Source: Scolanthus callimorphus
Taxonomy: Eukaryota; Cnidaria; Anthozoa; Actiniaria; Edwardsiidae
DNA: 64,000 bases
Reading direction: 5' to 3'
NCBI GenBank assembly: GCA_033964015.1
Contig: CM066915.1
Coordinates: 4,389,575 to 4,453,574 of the forward strand
The position numbers and the translations under genes were made by a program. Of this stretch, positions 51,121 through 63,995 are shown in pieces. Numbering within the stretch: position 1 is the stretch's first letter; every line of letters begins with the position of its first letter. The notes beneath the pieces are model-generated. The model searched no databases, was not told where the DNA came from, and saw only the letters and a list, made by a program, of their open reading frames with translations.

Positions 51121-52454
51121 GACATTTTCCTTACTCTTATTTTCATCCACTTACGTCAGATATCCAAATCAGCCTGTGAAAGGCTCTACCTCCGTGTAAG
51201 ACCTGTGTATTGTTCACGAGTTGCGCCACAAAGCCAACGCCTCTTGTTCAGTAGAACGAATCATGATGAAATAATAACTGAACACAATGGTATCCTCTGG
51301 AAATGGTTCTTACACGGAGGTATACCCCTGTGAAAAGGAGAGTGTCGAGAACAAAAGTAAATACATTTGCCAATTAGATGGCGACGATTGGCAGTCGCTG
51401 TTATGGGCTTCCTGTGGTATACGGCATCACGTACCACAGGAGGCACTTCAAGGAACCGACTCAACCTGCCCATAATGCAGTGCGCCAACGCCATTTTTGA
51501 TACCAAAAATGTCTATTTTGTTCCGTTTAGCCCGTTTGCGTAAATACGTGAGAAATACTTGTTTTGCATTCATACAGCTCTGGTGCAATGAACAGGGTTC
51601 GAAATTGCGACAGGATCAGCCGCCACCTTTGCGACGAAAAATATCAGGCAGCAAGTGCAAAATAGTCGACCGGTTTTGTAGATATTCCTTGATTAAAGTT
51701 CGCCCTCGATGCTTAGCGATTAAAACCTCTCTGTTTGCGACTAGAACTCACCAAACTAGTCACCAAATTGCGACCTTTGATATCTTAATTTCGAGCCCTG
51801 ATAAATCATATAAACAAAATCAAAGCAATTTATTATGAGCAGAAGGAGTCAGTCCTTTTAACAGCGACTGCGGGGGCGGCAAATTTCATTCGACAGTCGG
51901 CTGAAATCCGCACCATTTATCCAATTCAAGCTATCGACGAAGTATGCCTTGTAAAAAGGCTGTCTTGTATTGTATTGTTTTGGAAGAAAAGAAAACAAGA
52001 GGATTGCATTGGGTAAATATGGTGATGAGGTTGTGGCTTCCACTATAGCGCTGTTCACGCTGACGTCATCCATTGTTATTAAAATGTGCCAACCAGAGAT
52101 CGATTGATGAGCAGAACAAAGAGTGCTATTCAATCTACGGTTGGCACATTTATAGCAATAGCAATTACAATAGCAATGTTGATAAAAAGTGAATTGCGCT
52201 ATATGCTTAGGCTAAAATTAGTGAGACCGGAGTTGAGTAAAATAAACGTTTCACTTTCTCGTTTAGGCCGTAGCGGCTTTATAAGTGGGTTAATATAAAA
52301 GTTTTGAGACATCACAAAATAGAACGAGTAGTTTACTCGTGTGTACAATATTGTACTAATTAAAGAACGGCATATTAAACTAGTAGTTTCTTGTAGCAGA
52401 AAGTGAATCTGGGAGCAGAAGGGAAGCCTTGGTTTGAAGGGGGGTTATTCAAAA
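51121..52454. other. Gene-free stretch
   Basis: Small inverted pairs are seen: TACCTCCGTGTAAG (51188) with CTTACACGGAGGTA (51310), and AAATGTGCCAACC (52082) with GGTTGGCACATTT (52139). They are probably MITE ends. No coding signal. Confidence 0.4.
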
Positions 52455-55400
52455 AAGCAGGGGATCCTACCTGTTTCTTCAGGCGCGATCAAACGGCGAT
52501 GAGGGTTGATGAGAGTTTTCCCGTTTGATCGCACTCATTCACTTTCATCCGTTCTCATGCACTTTGAACGCTTTGAATTGTTGACCGTTTGATCACGCGG
52601 ATGAGAGTTTTTCAGTCAGAAGTTGCCGCCAAAAGAACTGCAGGTTCATTTGGTTCCTGACCGGCAGGCTTTCATCCGCGGACAGGAACTGGGTGCTAGT
52701 GCTCACGCTGACTCATCAACTCTCATCACCGTTCACTTCTCGTGCGAGTAGATAAGAGTGGATGATAGTTGGAACTCTCATTAGCTCTCATCAACTCTCA
52801 TCACCGTTTGATCACTTCTCGTGCGAGTAGATAAGAGTGGATGATAGTTGGAACTCTCACTAGCTCTCATCAACTCTCATCACCGTTCACTTCTCGTGCG
52901 AGTAGATAAGAGTGGATGATAGTTGGAACTCTCATTAGCTCTCATCAACTCTCATCACCGTTTGATCACTTCTCGTGATAGTAGATGAGAGTGGATGATA
53001 GTTAGAACTCTCATTAGCTGTCATCAACTCTCATCACCGTTTGATCGCTTCTCGTGAGAGTAGATGAGAGTGGATGATAGTTGGAACTCTCATTAGCTGT
53101 CATCAACTCTCATCACCGTTTGATCGCTTCTCGTGTGAGTAGATGAGAGTGGATGATAGTTGGAACTCTCATTAGCTGTCATCAGCTCTCATCACCGTTT
53201 GATCACTTCTCGTGAGAGTAGATGAGAGTGGATGATAGTTAGAACTCTCATTAGCTGTCATCAACTCTCATCACCGTTTGATCGCTTCTCGTGAGAGTAG
53301 ATGAGAGTGGATGATAGTTGGAACTCTCATTAGCTGTCATCAACTCTCATCACCGTTTGATCACTTCTCGTGAGAGTAGATGAGAGTGGATGATAATTGG
53401 AACTCTCATTAGTTCTCATCAAACTCTCATCACCGTTTGATCGCTTCTCGTGAGAGTAGATGAGAGTGGATGATAGTTGGAACTCTCATTAGCTCTCATC
53501 AACTCTCATCACCGTTCACTTCTCGTGCGAGTAGATGAGAGTGGATGATAGTTGGATCTCTCATTAGCTCTCATCAACTCTCATCACCGTTTGATCGCTT
53601 CTCGTGAGAGATGACAGTGGATGATAGTTGGATCTCTCATTAGCTCTCATCAACTCTCATCACCGTTTGATCGCTTCTCGTGAGAGTAGATAAGAGTGGA
53701 TGATAGTTGGAACTCTCATTAGCTGTCATCAACTCTCATCACCGTTTGATCGCTTCTCTTGAGAGTAGATGAGAGTGGATGATAGTTGGATCTCTCATTA
53801 GCTCTCATCAACTCTCATCACCGTTTGATCACTTCTCGTGTGAGTAGATAAGAGTGGATGATAGTTGGAACTCTCATTAGCTGTCATCAACTCTCATCAC
53901 CGTTTGATCGCTTCTCGTGAGAGTAGATAAGAGTGGATGATAGTTGGATCTCTCATTAGCTCTCATCAACTCTCATCACCGTTTGATCACTTCTCGTGTG
54001 AGTAGATAAGAGTGGATGATAGTTGGAACTCTCATTAGCTGTCATCAACTCTCATCACCGTTTGATCGCTTCTCGTGAGAGTAGATGAGAGTGGATGATA
54101 GTTGGAACTCTCATTAGCTGTCATCAACTCTCATCACCGTTTGATCGCTTCTCGTGTGAGTAGATGAGAGTGGATGATAGTTGGAACTCTCATTAGCTGT
54201 CATCAGCTCTCATCACCGTTTGATGACTTCTCGTGAGAGTAGATGAGAGTGGATGATAGTTAGAACTCTCATTAGCTGTCATCAACTCTCATCACCGTTT
54301 GATCGCTTCTCGTGAGAGTAGATGAGAGTGGATGATAGTTGGAACTCTCATTAGCTGTCATCAACTCTCATCACCGTTTGATCACTTCTCGTGAGAGTAG
54401 ATGAGAGTGGATGATAATTGGAACTCTCATTAGTTCTCATCAAACTCTCATCACCGTTTGATCGCTTCTCGTGAGAGTAGATGAGAGTGGATGATAGTTG
54501 GAACTCTCATTAGCTCTCATCAACTCTCATCACCGTTCACTTCTCGTGCGAGTAGATGAGAGTGGATGATAGTTGGATCTCTCATTAGCTCTCATCAACT
54601 CTCATCACCGTTTGATCGCTTCTCGTGAGAGTAGATGACAGTGGATGATAGTTGGATCTCTCATTAGCTCTCATCAACTCTCATCACCGTTTGATCGCTT
54701 CTCGTGAGAGTAGATAAGAGTGGATGATAGTTGGAACTCTCATTAGCTGTCATCAACTCTCATCACCGTTTGATCGCTTCTCGTGAGAGTAGATGAGAGT
54801 GGATGATAGTTGGATCTCTCATTAGCTCTCATCAACTCTCATCACCGTTTGATCACTTCTCGTGTGAGTAGATAAGAGTGGATGATAGTTGGAACTCTCA
54901 TTAGCTGTCATCAACTCTCATCACCGTTTGATCGCTTCTCGTGAGAGTAGATAAGAGTGGATGATAGTTGGATCTCTCATTAGCTCTCATCAACTCTCAT
55001 CACCGTTTGATCACTTCTCGTGTGAGTAGATAAGAGTGGATGATAGTTGGAACTCTCATTAGCTGTCATCAACTCTCATCACCGTTTGATCGCTTCTCGT
55101 GAGAGTAGATGAGAGTGGATGATAGTTGGAACTCTCATTAGCTGTCATCAACTCTCATCACCGTTTGATCGCTTCTCGTGAGAGTAGATAAGAGTGGATG
55201 ATAGTTGGAACTCTCATTAGCTCTCATCAACTCTCATCACCGTTTGATCACTTCTCTTGAGAGTAGATGAGAGTGGATGACAGTTGGAACTCTCATTAGC
55301 TGTCATCAACTCTCATCACCGTTTGATCGCTTCTCGTGAGAGTAGATGAGAGTGGATGATAGTTGGAACTCTCATTAGCTCTCATCAACTCTCATCACCG

Positions 55401-56520
55401 TTTGATCGCTTCTCGTGCGAGTAGATGAGAGTGGATGATAGTTGGAACTCTCATTAGCTCTCATCAACTCTCATCACCGTTTGATCGCTTCTCGTGAGAG
55501 TAGATGACAGTGGATGATAGTTGGAACTCTCATTAGCTGTCATCAACTCTCATCACCGTTTGATCACTTCTCGTGAGAGTAGATGAGAGTGGATGATAGT
55601 TGGAACTCTCATTAGCTGTCATCAACTCTCATCACCGTTTGATCGCTTCTCGTGAGAGTAGATGAGAGTGGATGATAGTTGGAACTCTCATTAGCTGTCA
55701 TCAACTCTCATCACCGTTTGATCACTTCTCGTGAGAGTAGATGAGAGTGGATGATAGTTAGAACTCTCATTAGCTGTCATCAACTGTCATCACCGTTTGA
55801 TCGCTTCTCGTGAGAGTAGATGAGAGTGGATGATAGTTGGAACTCTCATTAGCTGTCATCAACTCTCATCACCGTTTGATCGCTTCTCGTGTGAGTAGAT
55901 GAGAGTGGATGATAGTTGGAACTCTCATTAGCTGTCATCAGCTCTCATCACCGTTTGATCACTTCTCGTGAGAGTAGATGAGAGTGGATGATAGTTAGAA
56001 CTCTCATTAGCTGTCATCAACTCTCATCACCGTTTGATCGCTTCTCGTGAGAGTAGATGAGAGTGGATGATAGTTGGAACTCTCATTAGCTGTCATCAAC
56101 TCTCATCACCGTTTGATCACTTCTCGTGAGAGTAGATGAGAGTGGATGATAATTGGAACTCTCATTAGTTCTCATCAAACTCTCATCACCGTTTGATCGC
56201 TTCTCGTGAGAGTAGATGAGAGTGGATGATAGTTGGAGCTCTCATTAGCTCTCATCAACTCTCATCACCGTTTGATCGCTTCTCGTGAGAGTAGATGAGA
56301 GTGGATGATAGTTGGAACTCTCATTAGCTGTCATCAACTCTCATCACCGTTTGATCGCTTCTCGTGTGAGTAGATGAGAGTGGATGATAGTTGGAACTCT
56401 CATTAGCTGTCATCAACTCTCATCACCGTTTGATCGCTTCCCGTGAGAGTAGATGAGAGTGGATGGTAGTTGGACTCTCATTAGCTGTCAACTCTCATCT
56501 CCGTTTGATCCCTGCTTTAC
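52455..56520. repeat. 79-bp satellite array with higher-order structure between inverted GATCAAACGG ends
   Basis: From about 52,710 to 56,508 there are ~48 copies of a 79-bp monomer (key words CTCATCACCGTTTGATCGCT, GAGTGGATGATAGTTGG, AACTCTCATTAGCT). Within each monomer ACTCTCATC is mirrored by GATGAGAGT, so every unit can fold. Variant markers (GTCATCAGCTC; GATAATTGG) recur at exact spacings of 1,021 bp and 1,735 bp, showing block duplications. The array lies between AAGCAGGGGATC..GATCAAACGG on the left (52456-52496) and the inverse CCGTTTGATCCCTGCTTT on the right (56501-56518), so it may have expanded inside a TIR element. No CRISPR-like unique spacers. Confidence 0.92.
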
Positions 56521-57075
56521 AGCCGACTTTAATATATTTTATAAGTATAGGTAATCATTAGACTTCGAGGTCAATTTGGAAAATTGCACGAGTGAGTTTT
56601 CCAAAACTTTCAAATTGCACGAGCCGCATGAACGAAAATAGTCGTATGATTACTTATTAATATATAGATGCAAAAATGTCCAGAGAAATAGGACAGTAGG
56701 TTTGCAGCGGTCACAAATGCACCGAACGCGTGCCAAACAAACGAGCAAAGTTTTACAAAACCTATCTTCACTTAACACAACAATTTCATACAAGAAGCAG
56801 GTGGAATTCTGTTTTGTCCAGAAATGCAACAAGGCCAGTCCTTTAGAGTCTTTACCACTAAAAGAGGAAAACTAAATAATACTAAAATTCGGGAAACTAA
56901 AATTCGGGAAACTAAATGATAACAAATTCACCTGCAATAGGAAAATTGAATCACTTATATGTTTCTGGAATTAGTCAATCAGCTTCATGAAATACTGGCC
57001 ACTCATTAGTGCAATTACCTTTTTGGAGTGCAAATTACTTTTGTAATTGCACTGCTCTAGACCAATCAGAATCGA
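56521..57075. repeat. Foldback hairpin with coding-free interior
   Basis: A hairpin at about 56530-56650 pairs ATAGGTAATCAT with ATGATTAC and AATTTGGAAAATTGCACGAG with its mirrored partner. A second small hairpin near 57010-57060 (AGTGCAATTAC ... GTAATTGCACT) closes with TATATTATA, so 56521-57100 may be one MITE. Confidence 0.55.
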
Positions 57076-58049
57076 AAACATTTTTTGCATCTATATTATA
57101 AGGGTTGTCTAATACACTGACAAATTTATTCAAGGCATTGTCTAAAACAATGGAGTGCAATGGAGTGTATTATAGAACGAGGCAATACAATGGAGGAGAA
57201 CAATACCATGCATAAATTTGTCAGAGTATTGGACTAGTATGTATATTATTAGCTCTGTTAATTTGACATTTACTGTATTTTTTTACTTTTTAATTTAAAG
57301 GTTGTAACTACTTTCAATTTCGTTGTGTTATTAATATGTTCTTGATGTTTTTGAATAGAAGTTGTTAAATTTCTTGCTGCTTTGCAAACATTGATAGATG
57401 AAAGTTTGAACGTAAGAAAGATTTCTTTGTAATATAGGATCAGTTGTGTTACGATAATCCTAATAAAGTTCAGTTGTGTTATGCATGATACATTTGAATT
57501 TTAAAAAAGCTGAAACAGTATTGTAAAGAAAAAAACAAAACTTTGTTTATTGATTTTCATAAACCCTTGGAATGAACAATTACCTTAATCCTTTTAGGCA
57601 TTTCTGGTGCACACTGGTTCAGTCAGTTCTGTCTTGGGCAAATGTAATGGAATATTGTTACCACTGATTTCACTGATACGTGGTCGCTTGAGGGCGAAAA
57701 GGGGCGGGTTACTCATTACCTCGGGCGCGTTACTTTTTAACCAGAGAGGTCAAACCGTCAGTTGAGTTGAACAAACACAAGCAATAAAGAGCGCGTCTCG
57801 GGACTGAAGGAAGCCAAACACTAAGGATAATGGCTAAAGCACGTCACATACGCTGAAAAGAACTTCGATTTAGAGGTAAGGGGCAAATAAGAAGTGAAAT
57901 GATCAAGTTTTGCATAGAATTTGCAAGCAAAATGAGCCAACAATGCATGAATTACTTTGTAAAATCACAACTGGTAATTTGCAAACAAAATGAGTCTATA
58001 ATACATAAATTACTTCGTGAATTTATACCAATTTATCTTATCGCCCGTG
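57076..58049. other. Gene-free stretch with a small inverted repeat
   Basis: TCTAATACACTGACAAATTT at 57108 is mirrored by AAATTTGTCAGAGTATTGGA at 57212, a ~130-bp foldback. Nothing else recognised. Confidence 0.4.
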
Positions 58050-58492
58050 CCTGAACTCTCCTTCGCGGGTCCTTTGTTGCCTGTGGTTGACGAAAGGAGA
58101 GTCCAGAAACCTTTGTATGCACTAGATCTGACCAAGAATTTGGGTTTTCGTTAGTGCACATGATCCAAATACCATTGTGTTTCCAAAAAATATCCATAGC
58201 CCCCCTCGGAAGGGATTGGAAATTCCAGAGGGGTGGGGGGGCATGGATATTTTGGGGAAACATACATTGTCAGAAGTTGGTTGTTGGCTACATGAATTTT
58301 GTCCATCAAGATAGGACGCCCTTGTGACCGTAACCACAAAAATTCAACAAACAATCTCCAACAGCGGCATTTGGATCATGGGCACTAACAAAAAATTATT
58401 GGTCAGATCTAGCGTATGTTCATATAAAGGTCTCTGGACTCTCCTTTCGGCGACCACAGGCAACAAAGGAGCCGCGAAGGAGAGTTCAGGGA
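58050..58492. mobile_element. MITE with ~65-bp terminal inverted repeats
   Basis: CCTGAACTCTCCTTCGCGG.TCC on the left is mirrored by GGAGCCGCGAAGGAGAGTTC on the right. Inner parts continue as CTTTGTTGCCTGTGGT and ATTTGGATCATG.GCACTAAC. The interior has an imperfect CCAGAGGGGTGGGGGG stem. Confidence 0.8.
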
Positions 58493-60831
58493 CTGGACTA
58501 CTATCCATTACCTTGCTGGTTTCCATTGAAAATATTTTAGTTTTACAACTTGTTTGAACTTCTTTATTAGCAATGGAATACTGAATAAAAATAACCATTA
58601 TATTATTTCACAATTCTCTGTTTTCATGTGACGTCATCAAAATGCTAACTTCTAAACCAAGAGACCTACACAGATGTCCCTTCTGTGATGAATATAACTC
58701 TATTCAAGAAATGTCACACAAAATTTCGGCACCTTCTGTCGAGTAGTAGTTCTCGAGTTATCACCAAAGCTATTTGTGTCACGCAACACCAGTCACGTAT
58801 TAGCTTAGTGTGTCACTCGATTTGCACCATTACCTTTTTGGCACGTCAGCATGTTATAAAAGTTTATATCTTACCAATCTAATACTGTTCTTGTTTGGAT
58901 TAAAAATAGTGTTGTTTTGGAGACCCGGTTAATTGGCCACCATTATGGAGCCCCTCTCGGAAAGTGACCAATCAGCCTAAAATTTACCCAGGAAACATAA
59001 TATTGTATATTCTTTATAATTCTATTAGACATCCAGTATTTAGAAGTTAATTTAGAGAAATAAATTTTGTCACATGACAAGTGAAAACCAAGAATTAGCT
59101 GCCAAAGGCGATGTGATTATTGGTGAATAGTCACCAAGACAAAGCTCAGGTTCTATTTTCGATAATCACAGAGCCTAAGGCGACTAATTGTTATAGTATA
59201 ATTTATCAGTGATTCAAGGTTTTTGGACAAAAAAAAGCTTTTTTTTTTTCACAATCATAACAAAACTTGTACATGCACTCCCAACCTTTTGCAAGAGAAA
59301 ACAAACCTCTTGACCAATCAGTGGTTGATTTTTTTTATACTCACTTGAGTAATTATACTAAACTCATTTATGTTAGAAGGTTTGGTATCAAAGATAGAAA
59401 CCCTGATAGTCAAGACACCGGATTACAGACGACTGACCACTGACCCGACATGATGATGCCACCAGTATCACAGATGAATCTATCAGTTCAAATGATGGCA
59501 ACAGTGATAACCCACTCTGGTTTAAGTGACTCAGAAGAAACATTAAAAAAAACTGATCAGACACATTCTGCAAGACATACATTTGTCAGTGTTTCTCTAA
59601 GAAGTCTACTAGCAGGTGATTTTACACATCAGTAGCATCATTTCTAGTGTAACATCTAAGAAAGCTTATACGAAACAAAATATGATGTGTAGATGTTCAG
59701 GCAAGCCTGTGGCCGCGTAGCACTAAGTTCAACAGAGTGGAGATAAGGAATTAACCTTGTGTGAAAGCTAACGTGCTAATGAATGGTCCCATGTGTGCTT
59801 CTGAGCGTTAGCCCTAGTAAGCGGAGAAAGAGAAAAAATCTCTGACCCCTCTCTTAAAAGCCTACACAAAGTGTCTGGTGGCAAAATCAATACCATTGTA
59901 AAGGGAAAGATGAGAAACTCAAACAGCAATGTCTCTGGATGTGTTTTTGTAGTCGCCCTGATAAAGGATTGACAGTAAAATCCGAAACATTGGCATGCAT
60001 CTCTGTGATGGTGGTACCTGGAACTGAAAACTTTTTAAAACTTACAGCAATTGCACTTGGCTGCACCCAATAAGTGCAATAGTTGTAGTTATCTTCTGGC
60101 TTTGATTATCCACACATGATCAAGAGATTAAAACATTTCGTGCATAATAAAATCATACGTAAAGACTGACATAGAACAGAAAAAAATAAGTAATTTGGTA
60201 TACTAGAAAGAATGTACTTTTACCGTAGAGGCCACTGCACAAAATGATGGATAAGAACTCTTCTAGTGATGGCATGATGAAAATTCATTCTTGAACCCAG
60301 AGCTCCTTGGCTCGTCACCTCTGGCTTATTGAGACAAGTTAGAAGTGCAATAAAAAGTTTATTTCTAAATTTTTCTAATAAGCATCTATTTTATGGAGTC
60401 CTCATCCTCATCCTTCTGAAATCCCAGTGCATATAAGATTAATTCCATCCATGTGAACCTGTTTAGAGAGAAAAGTAAAAGCAAACAATCGCTCAAAAAA
60501 AGGTTTTACAGCGATTCAAAGTTATTTTGTCTTAATTTGAAGGGCAAAATTGCTTGATTGGGTACCCTAAAAATAATAGTTCCCCAAATTTCCTAGCTTT
60601 CATAATTCCTGGCTTTCATAATTAACCCCTAAAGTGTAAAGAGAGACCCCCAGGCCACGATTTTACATGGCCGTAGCTAGTGGGAGGGCAGAGGGGGCAG
60701 CCCCCCCCCCCCCCAGCAAAGTAAAACTTTTAGTGTCAACATGTGGGAAAAACCTGCTTACCCCCCCAGCAAATACAGAGAAAGACCAAAGCTTGCCCCC
60801 CCAGACAAAAATTTCTAGCTACAGCCTTCAT
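58493..60831. other. Gene-free stretch with possible Penelope-type remnant
   Basis: No gene found. At 59955-59994, CCTGATAAAGGAT...ATCCGAAACATTGG resembles the CUGANGA...GAAA arrangement of the small hammerhead ribozymes carried by Penelope-like elements, but one core base differs (CTGATAA). A C-run of ~16 lies at 60690, and a fragment of the GGGACTCCC MITE interior lies near 60620-60660. Confidence 0.35.
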
Positions 60832-61866
60832 AGCCTGAGTTAACAGACGCCCGCTCAAAATCAAAAGATTTGAGCGAGACGTCTGAGCAATATAGCCAAA
60901 AGTAACGTACTGGGTGGCGTGACACTGCCCAGATCTGGGTAGTGATTCTGATTGGTCGGCGCTATTTGCCTAGCCGCGTTTATCTTTGTGAGCTGAAGAC
61001 GGCTTCGAGACAGAAGCAAAGCTGTAGATCGGTCGATATGAAATCGCTCAAAGAAGAGGTTTTTATCTCATTGCAAGCGCTTATAAAGTTCACAATTTAT
61101 ATGAAGACCAGTCGCAAGCACTGTACAGATTTCTATGCGTACAATGAGAAGTAAAGATGCCTTCGTGATCGGGAAAGTCAAATTGTACCTTAGTTTCGTT
61201 TAAATGGAGATGGCCATGCTCATGATGTCCTCATAAAGCAATCAATAATGGTGGTAGCAAGTCCATTGATCTCTCCTATGAAGGACCCGGCTAGCAACTT
61301 TCACATGCCGGAGCATGCGATGCTAAACTCGAACTCAAACCCGACGGTTTCACTCCCATTAAAACGTCCGTTCCCTATCTGTTTCAAGACGGACTTTTTG
61401 ATCCGCGGCTACAATGCTTTGGGTACTAGAGTCTCAAAGCTTCGCCTGTTTACTACTGTAGATGCATAACGAGTCTCCAAGTTTCACTCGTTTACTAGAT
61501 GCTCGATAGAAACATAGAACGTAATACAAAGCTAACCCCAAGCTTGAGTGGCAAAGTTGGTCAACAAACACGTCTGTGCAGTGCTGCAACTAGTCTTCGT
61601 ATAATTCTCAACTTAAAAATGCTTGCAACGAAATAAAACCACTGCTTTGAGACGTTTCAAATCGACCGAACTTCAGCTTTGATTGCTATCGAAGCCATCT
61701 TGAACTCACAAAGATAAACACGACACAGGCAAAACGCGCCGACCAATCAGAATCACTACCCAGATCTGGGCAGTGTCACGCCACCCAGTACGTTACATTT
61801 GGCTATATTGCTCAGACGTCTCGCTCAAATCTTTTGATTTTGAGCGGGCGTCTGTTAACTCAGGCT
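60832..61866. mobile_element. 1,035-bp non-autonomous DNA transposon with ~180-bp TIRs and 11-bp target duplication
   Basis: Ends AGCCTGAGTTAACAGACG and CGTCTGTTAACTCAGGCT are perfect inverses. The arms stay similar for ~180 bp (CTGGGTGGCGTGACACTGCC; GATTCTGATTGGTCGGCG). ACAGCCTTCAT flanks both ends (60821-60831; 61867-61877). ORFs inside (60942-61154, 61248-61469) have no transposase motif. The target-site length is compatible with Mutator-like insertion, but the family is not known. Confidence 0.85.
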
Positions 61867-61877
61867 ACAGCCTTCAT

Positions 61878-61945
61878 GTTGTTACCCCTAAAAGATACAA
61901 CGAGCACCCCCGCCCAGCTGATATGGGGAGTCCCTTCCCCAGCAA
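61878..61945. mobile_element. Fragment of the GGGACTCCC MITE family
   Basis: TTACCCCTAAAAGATACAACGAGCACCCCCGCCC followed by ATATGGGGAGTCCC, one end of the family found at 22430, 26003, 27842 and 30041. Confidence 0.8.
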
Positions 61946-63675
61946 TAACATGTTTCGATTCAAGATTTACTGAACTCACAGTCTAGTGTTATATGGAAAC
62001 TTCAGACTTTAGGCAATGAAGATTTATTGCACTCCTACATGAAGGATGATAAAAACTAACGAGTAAGCTTAAGTTATATTATTCAAAGAAAATACAATGA
62101 CTACAAAAATACACAAGCTATTAAAAACAAGATGGTCACCGTCCCATGCACAAAACGTGTATTTAAAGTGAATATGGACACAACTCTTACCTAAAGTGGA
62201 TGTCCTCTAAAGCATGAATGTTATCAGTTTTCAGCTCCGTTCAAGAATGCCAACCAATACCCACTGATCAATTCCCAGTGCAAATCATACCGTGGTCTCC
62301 ATGTAACCAGCATCTCTAGAAGATATCCGCATTCAAATATCGCCTCCTAATATGTCCATTGCCGTTAATTTGGGTATCTAAACGCGAGCATCAGCCCAAA
62401 CAAAATCGATGAAACCACGATGAAACATCTTGCACAAGTCGCCGTTGGCGTTTTAAATCAAATGGCGAAGCCTAGAATACTTATGAAATCTCCCAAAGAG
62501 AAACGGCGTTATTAACTCAATCTTGATAATTTTTGAAAGAGAAAAATTCAACGAAAAACAGAATAAAAGTCCTAACAGTTGTGTGGTCAATCTTCCCTGC
62601 CGTCAGCAACGGCCGCCATATTGGATTTTTGCATTTTAATGAGATGCGAGTTTTTGATTGACAGCTCACCAACTCGGGGAGCGGTCATAGTGACTCGGGT
62701 CCAGGCCCTGCTGCGTACCCCCCCCCCCCCCCCCCCCCCCTCTGATCTAATTGGAAAAGATGACTTCTCCATTGGGAATCCTATTTTAGGACAATGTGAA
62801 ATTCGATACCCTTCGATAACTTCTTATCCATGTGTGTTTGTGCACCATTTCCAATTAGATTTACAAACACCAAGGTAATAATTATTTTTTCCACTAATTT
62901 ATTTTTTGCCTCTTATGCATTTTCCCTGTCAGAGCAGGGGCAGTTTTTTAAAATTCCGTTAAAAATGAGGTTCAAAGGTCACATTCCATGTTGTCATAGA
63001 AACGATACTCAAACTGTGTTAAGTTCTGGGTGCTCTGAACATGAATTAAGTTTCGTAAAGAAATGAGTAAATGCATTAAGTATAGACCACCCCCTACGCT
63101 TTTCCTTCCATAGCCATGCCTTAATAGCACTGAGTGCCTGTGGCTTTTAAGTTTCGTCTCAGGCCCTTTGGCCGAGAAATTGCGGAGTACGTTTTTTTTT
63201 TCCCTCGAGATCTACTTTACCCACTAATTAATCAAGCTGCATAATAGTCCAGTCAATCTATGGTTTTCAGTCAAACTAATTGCCGAAAGAATTTGTTTCA
63301 CAGCAAAATGAAGGTTTGAGGGGACCTTAGTAACATACTGAAAATCCCATCGGTGGAACATCCTGAAATATAGCAATGAAAATATTAAGCATTTACCACA
63401 GGGTACCCGCGTTGAGAAAAAGCAAAACGATGGTGAAATTATATTTTGACTGTGTCTTTTATGCATTTCTATATGTCTTATGCCTAAGGCAAAGGTCATT
63501 AGTTTGGATAATATATTGATTTTTATGTGTATTTTTATCATAAAAAATACTATTTTGACATACCACAGGGTACCCATCTTGAGTAACTTCACCATTTCTC
63601 TTTGTCGCCGTTTCAGCTGTTCTCAGTTAATAAAAGGAAGTAGGGCCATAGCAAGTATATATTAACTACGATGGC
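61946..63675. other. Gene-free stretch with a 23-bp C-run
   Basis: A poly-C run lies at 62718-62740; ORFs across it on both strands are artefacts. A pair of CATACCACAGGGTACCC..TTGAG words at 63396 and 63560 is a diverged direct repeat. No gene recognised. Confidence 0.4.
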
Positions 63676-63684
63676 CGAGGAGGG

Positions 63685-63995
63685 ACTTCCGACTTCTAAT
63701 TTCTGTAATTTGTCACTTCTAATTTCCGACTTCTAATTTCTCACTTCTTATAATTTCCGATTCTAATTTCTCACTTCTAATGTCTCACTTCTAATTTCCG
63801 ACTTCTAATTTCTCACTTCTAATTTCCGACTTCTAATTTCTCACTTCTAATTTCCGACTTCTAATTTCTCACTTCTAATTTCTCACTACTAATTTCTCAC
63901 TTCTAATTTCTCACTTCTAATTTCCAACTTCTAATTTCTCACTTCTAATTTCCGACTTCTAATTTGCGACATCTAATTTCTGACTTCTAGAACAA
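63685..63995. repeat. Short-period tandem array at the window end
   Basis: About 24 copies of a 13-bp unit ACTTCTAATTTCT / ACTTCTAATTTCC(G), often alternating as a 26-bp dimer. It runs to the window end, so its true length is unknown. Confidence 0.92.

Noticed and set aside
52710..56508. CRISPR array
   Set aside because: Units are contiguous 79-bp monomers without unique spacers, in a eukaryotic context without cas genes.
60942..61469. ORFs inside the 1,035-bp element as a transposase
   Set aside because: Short, partly within the TIR, and without DDE or zinc-finger motifs.
62579..62878. ORFs across the poly-C run
   Set aside because: Proline/glycine runs come from the homopolymer.
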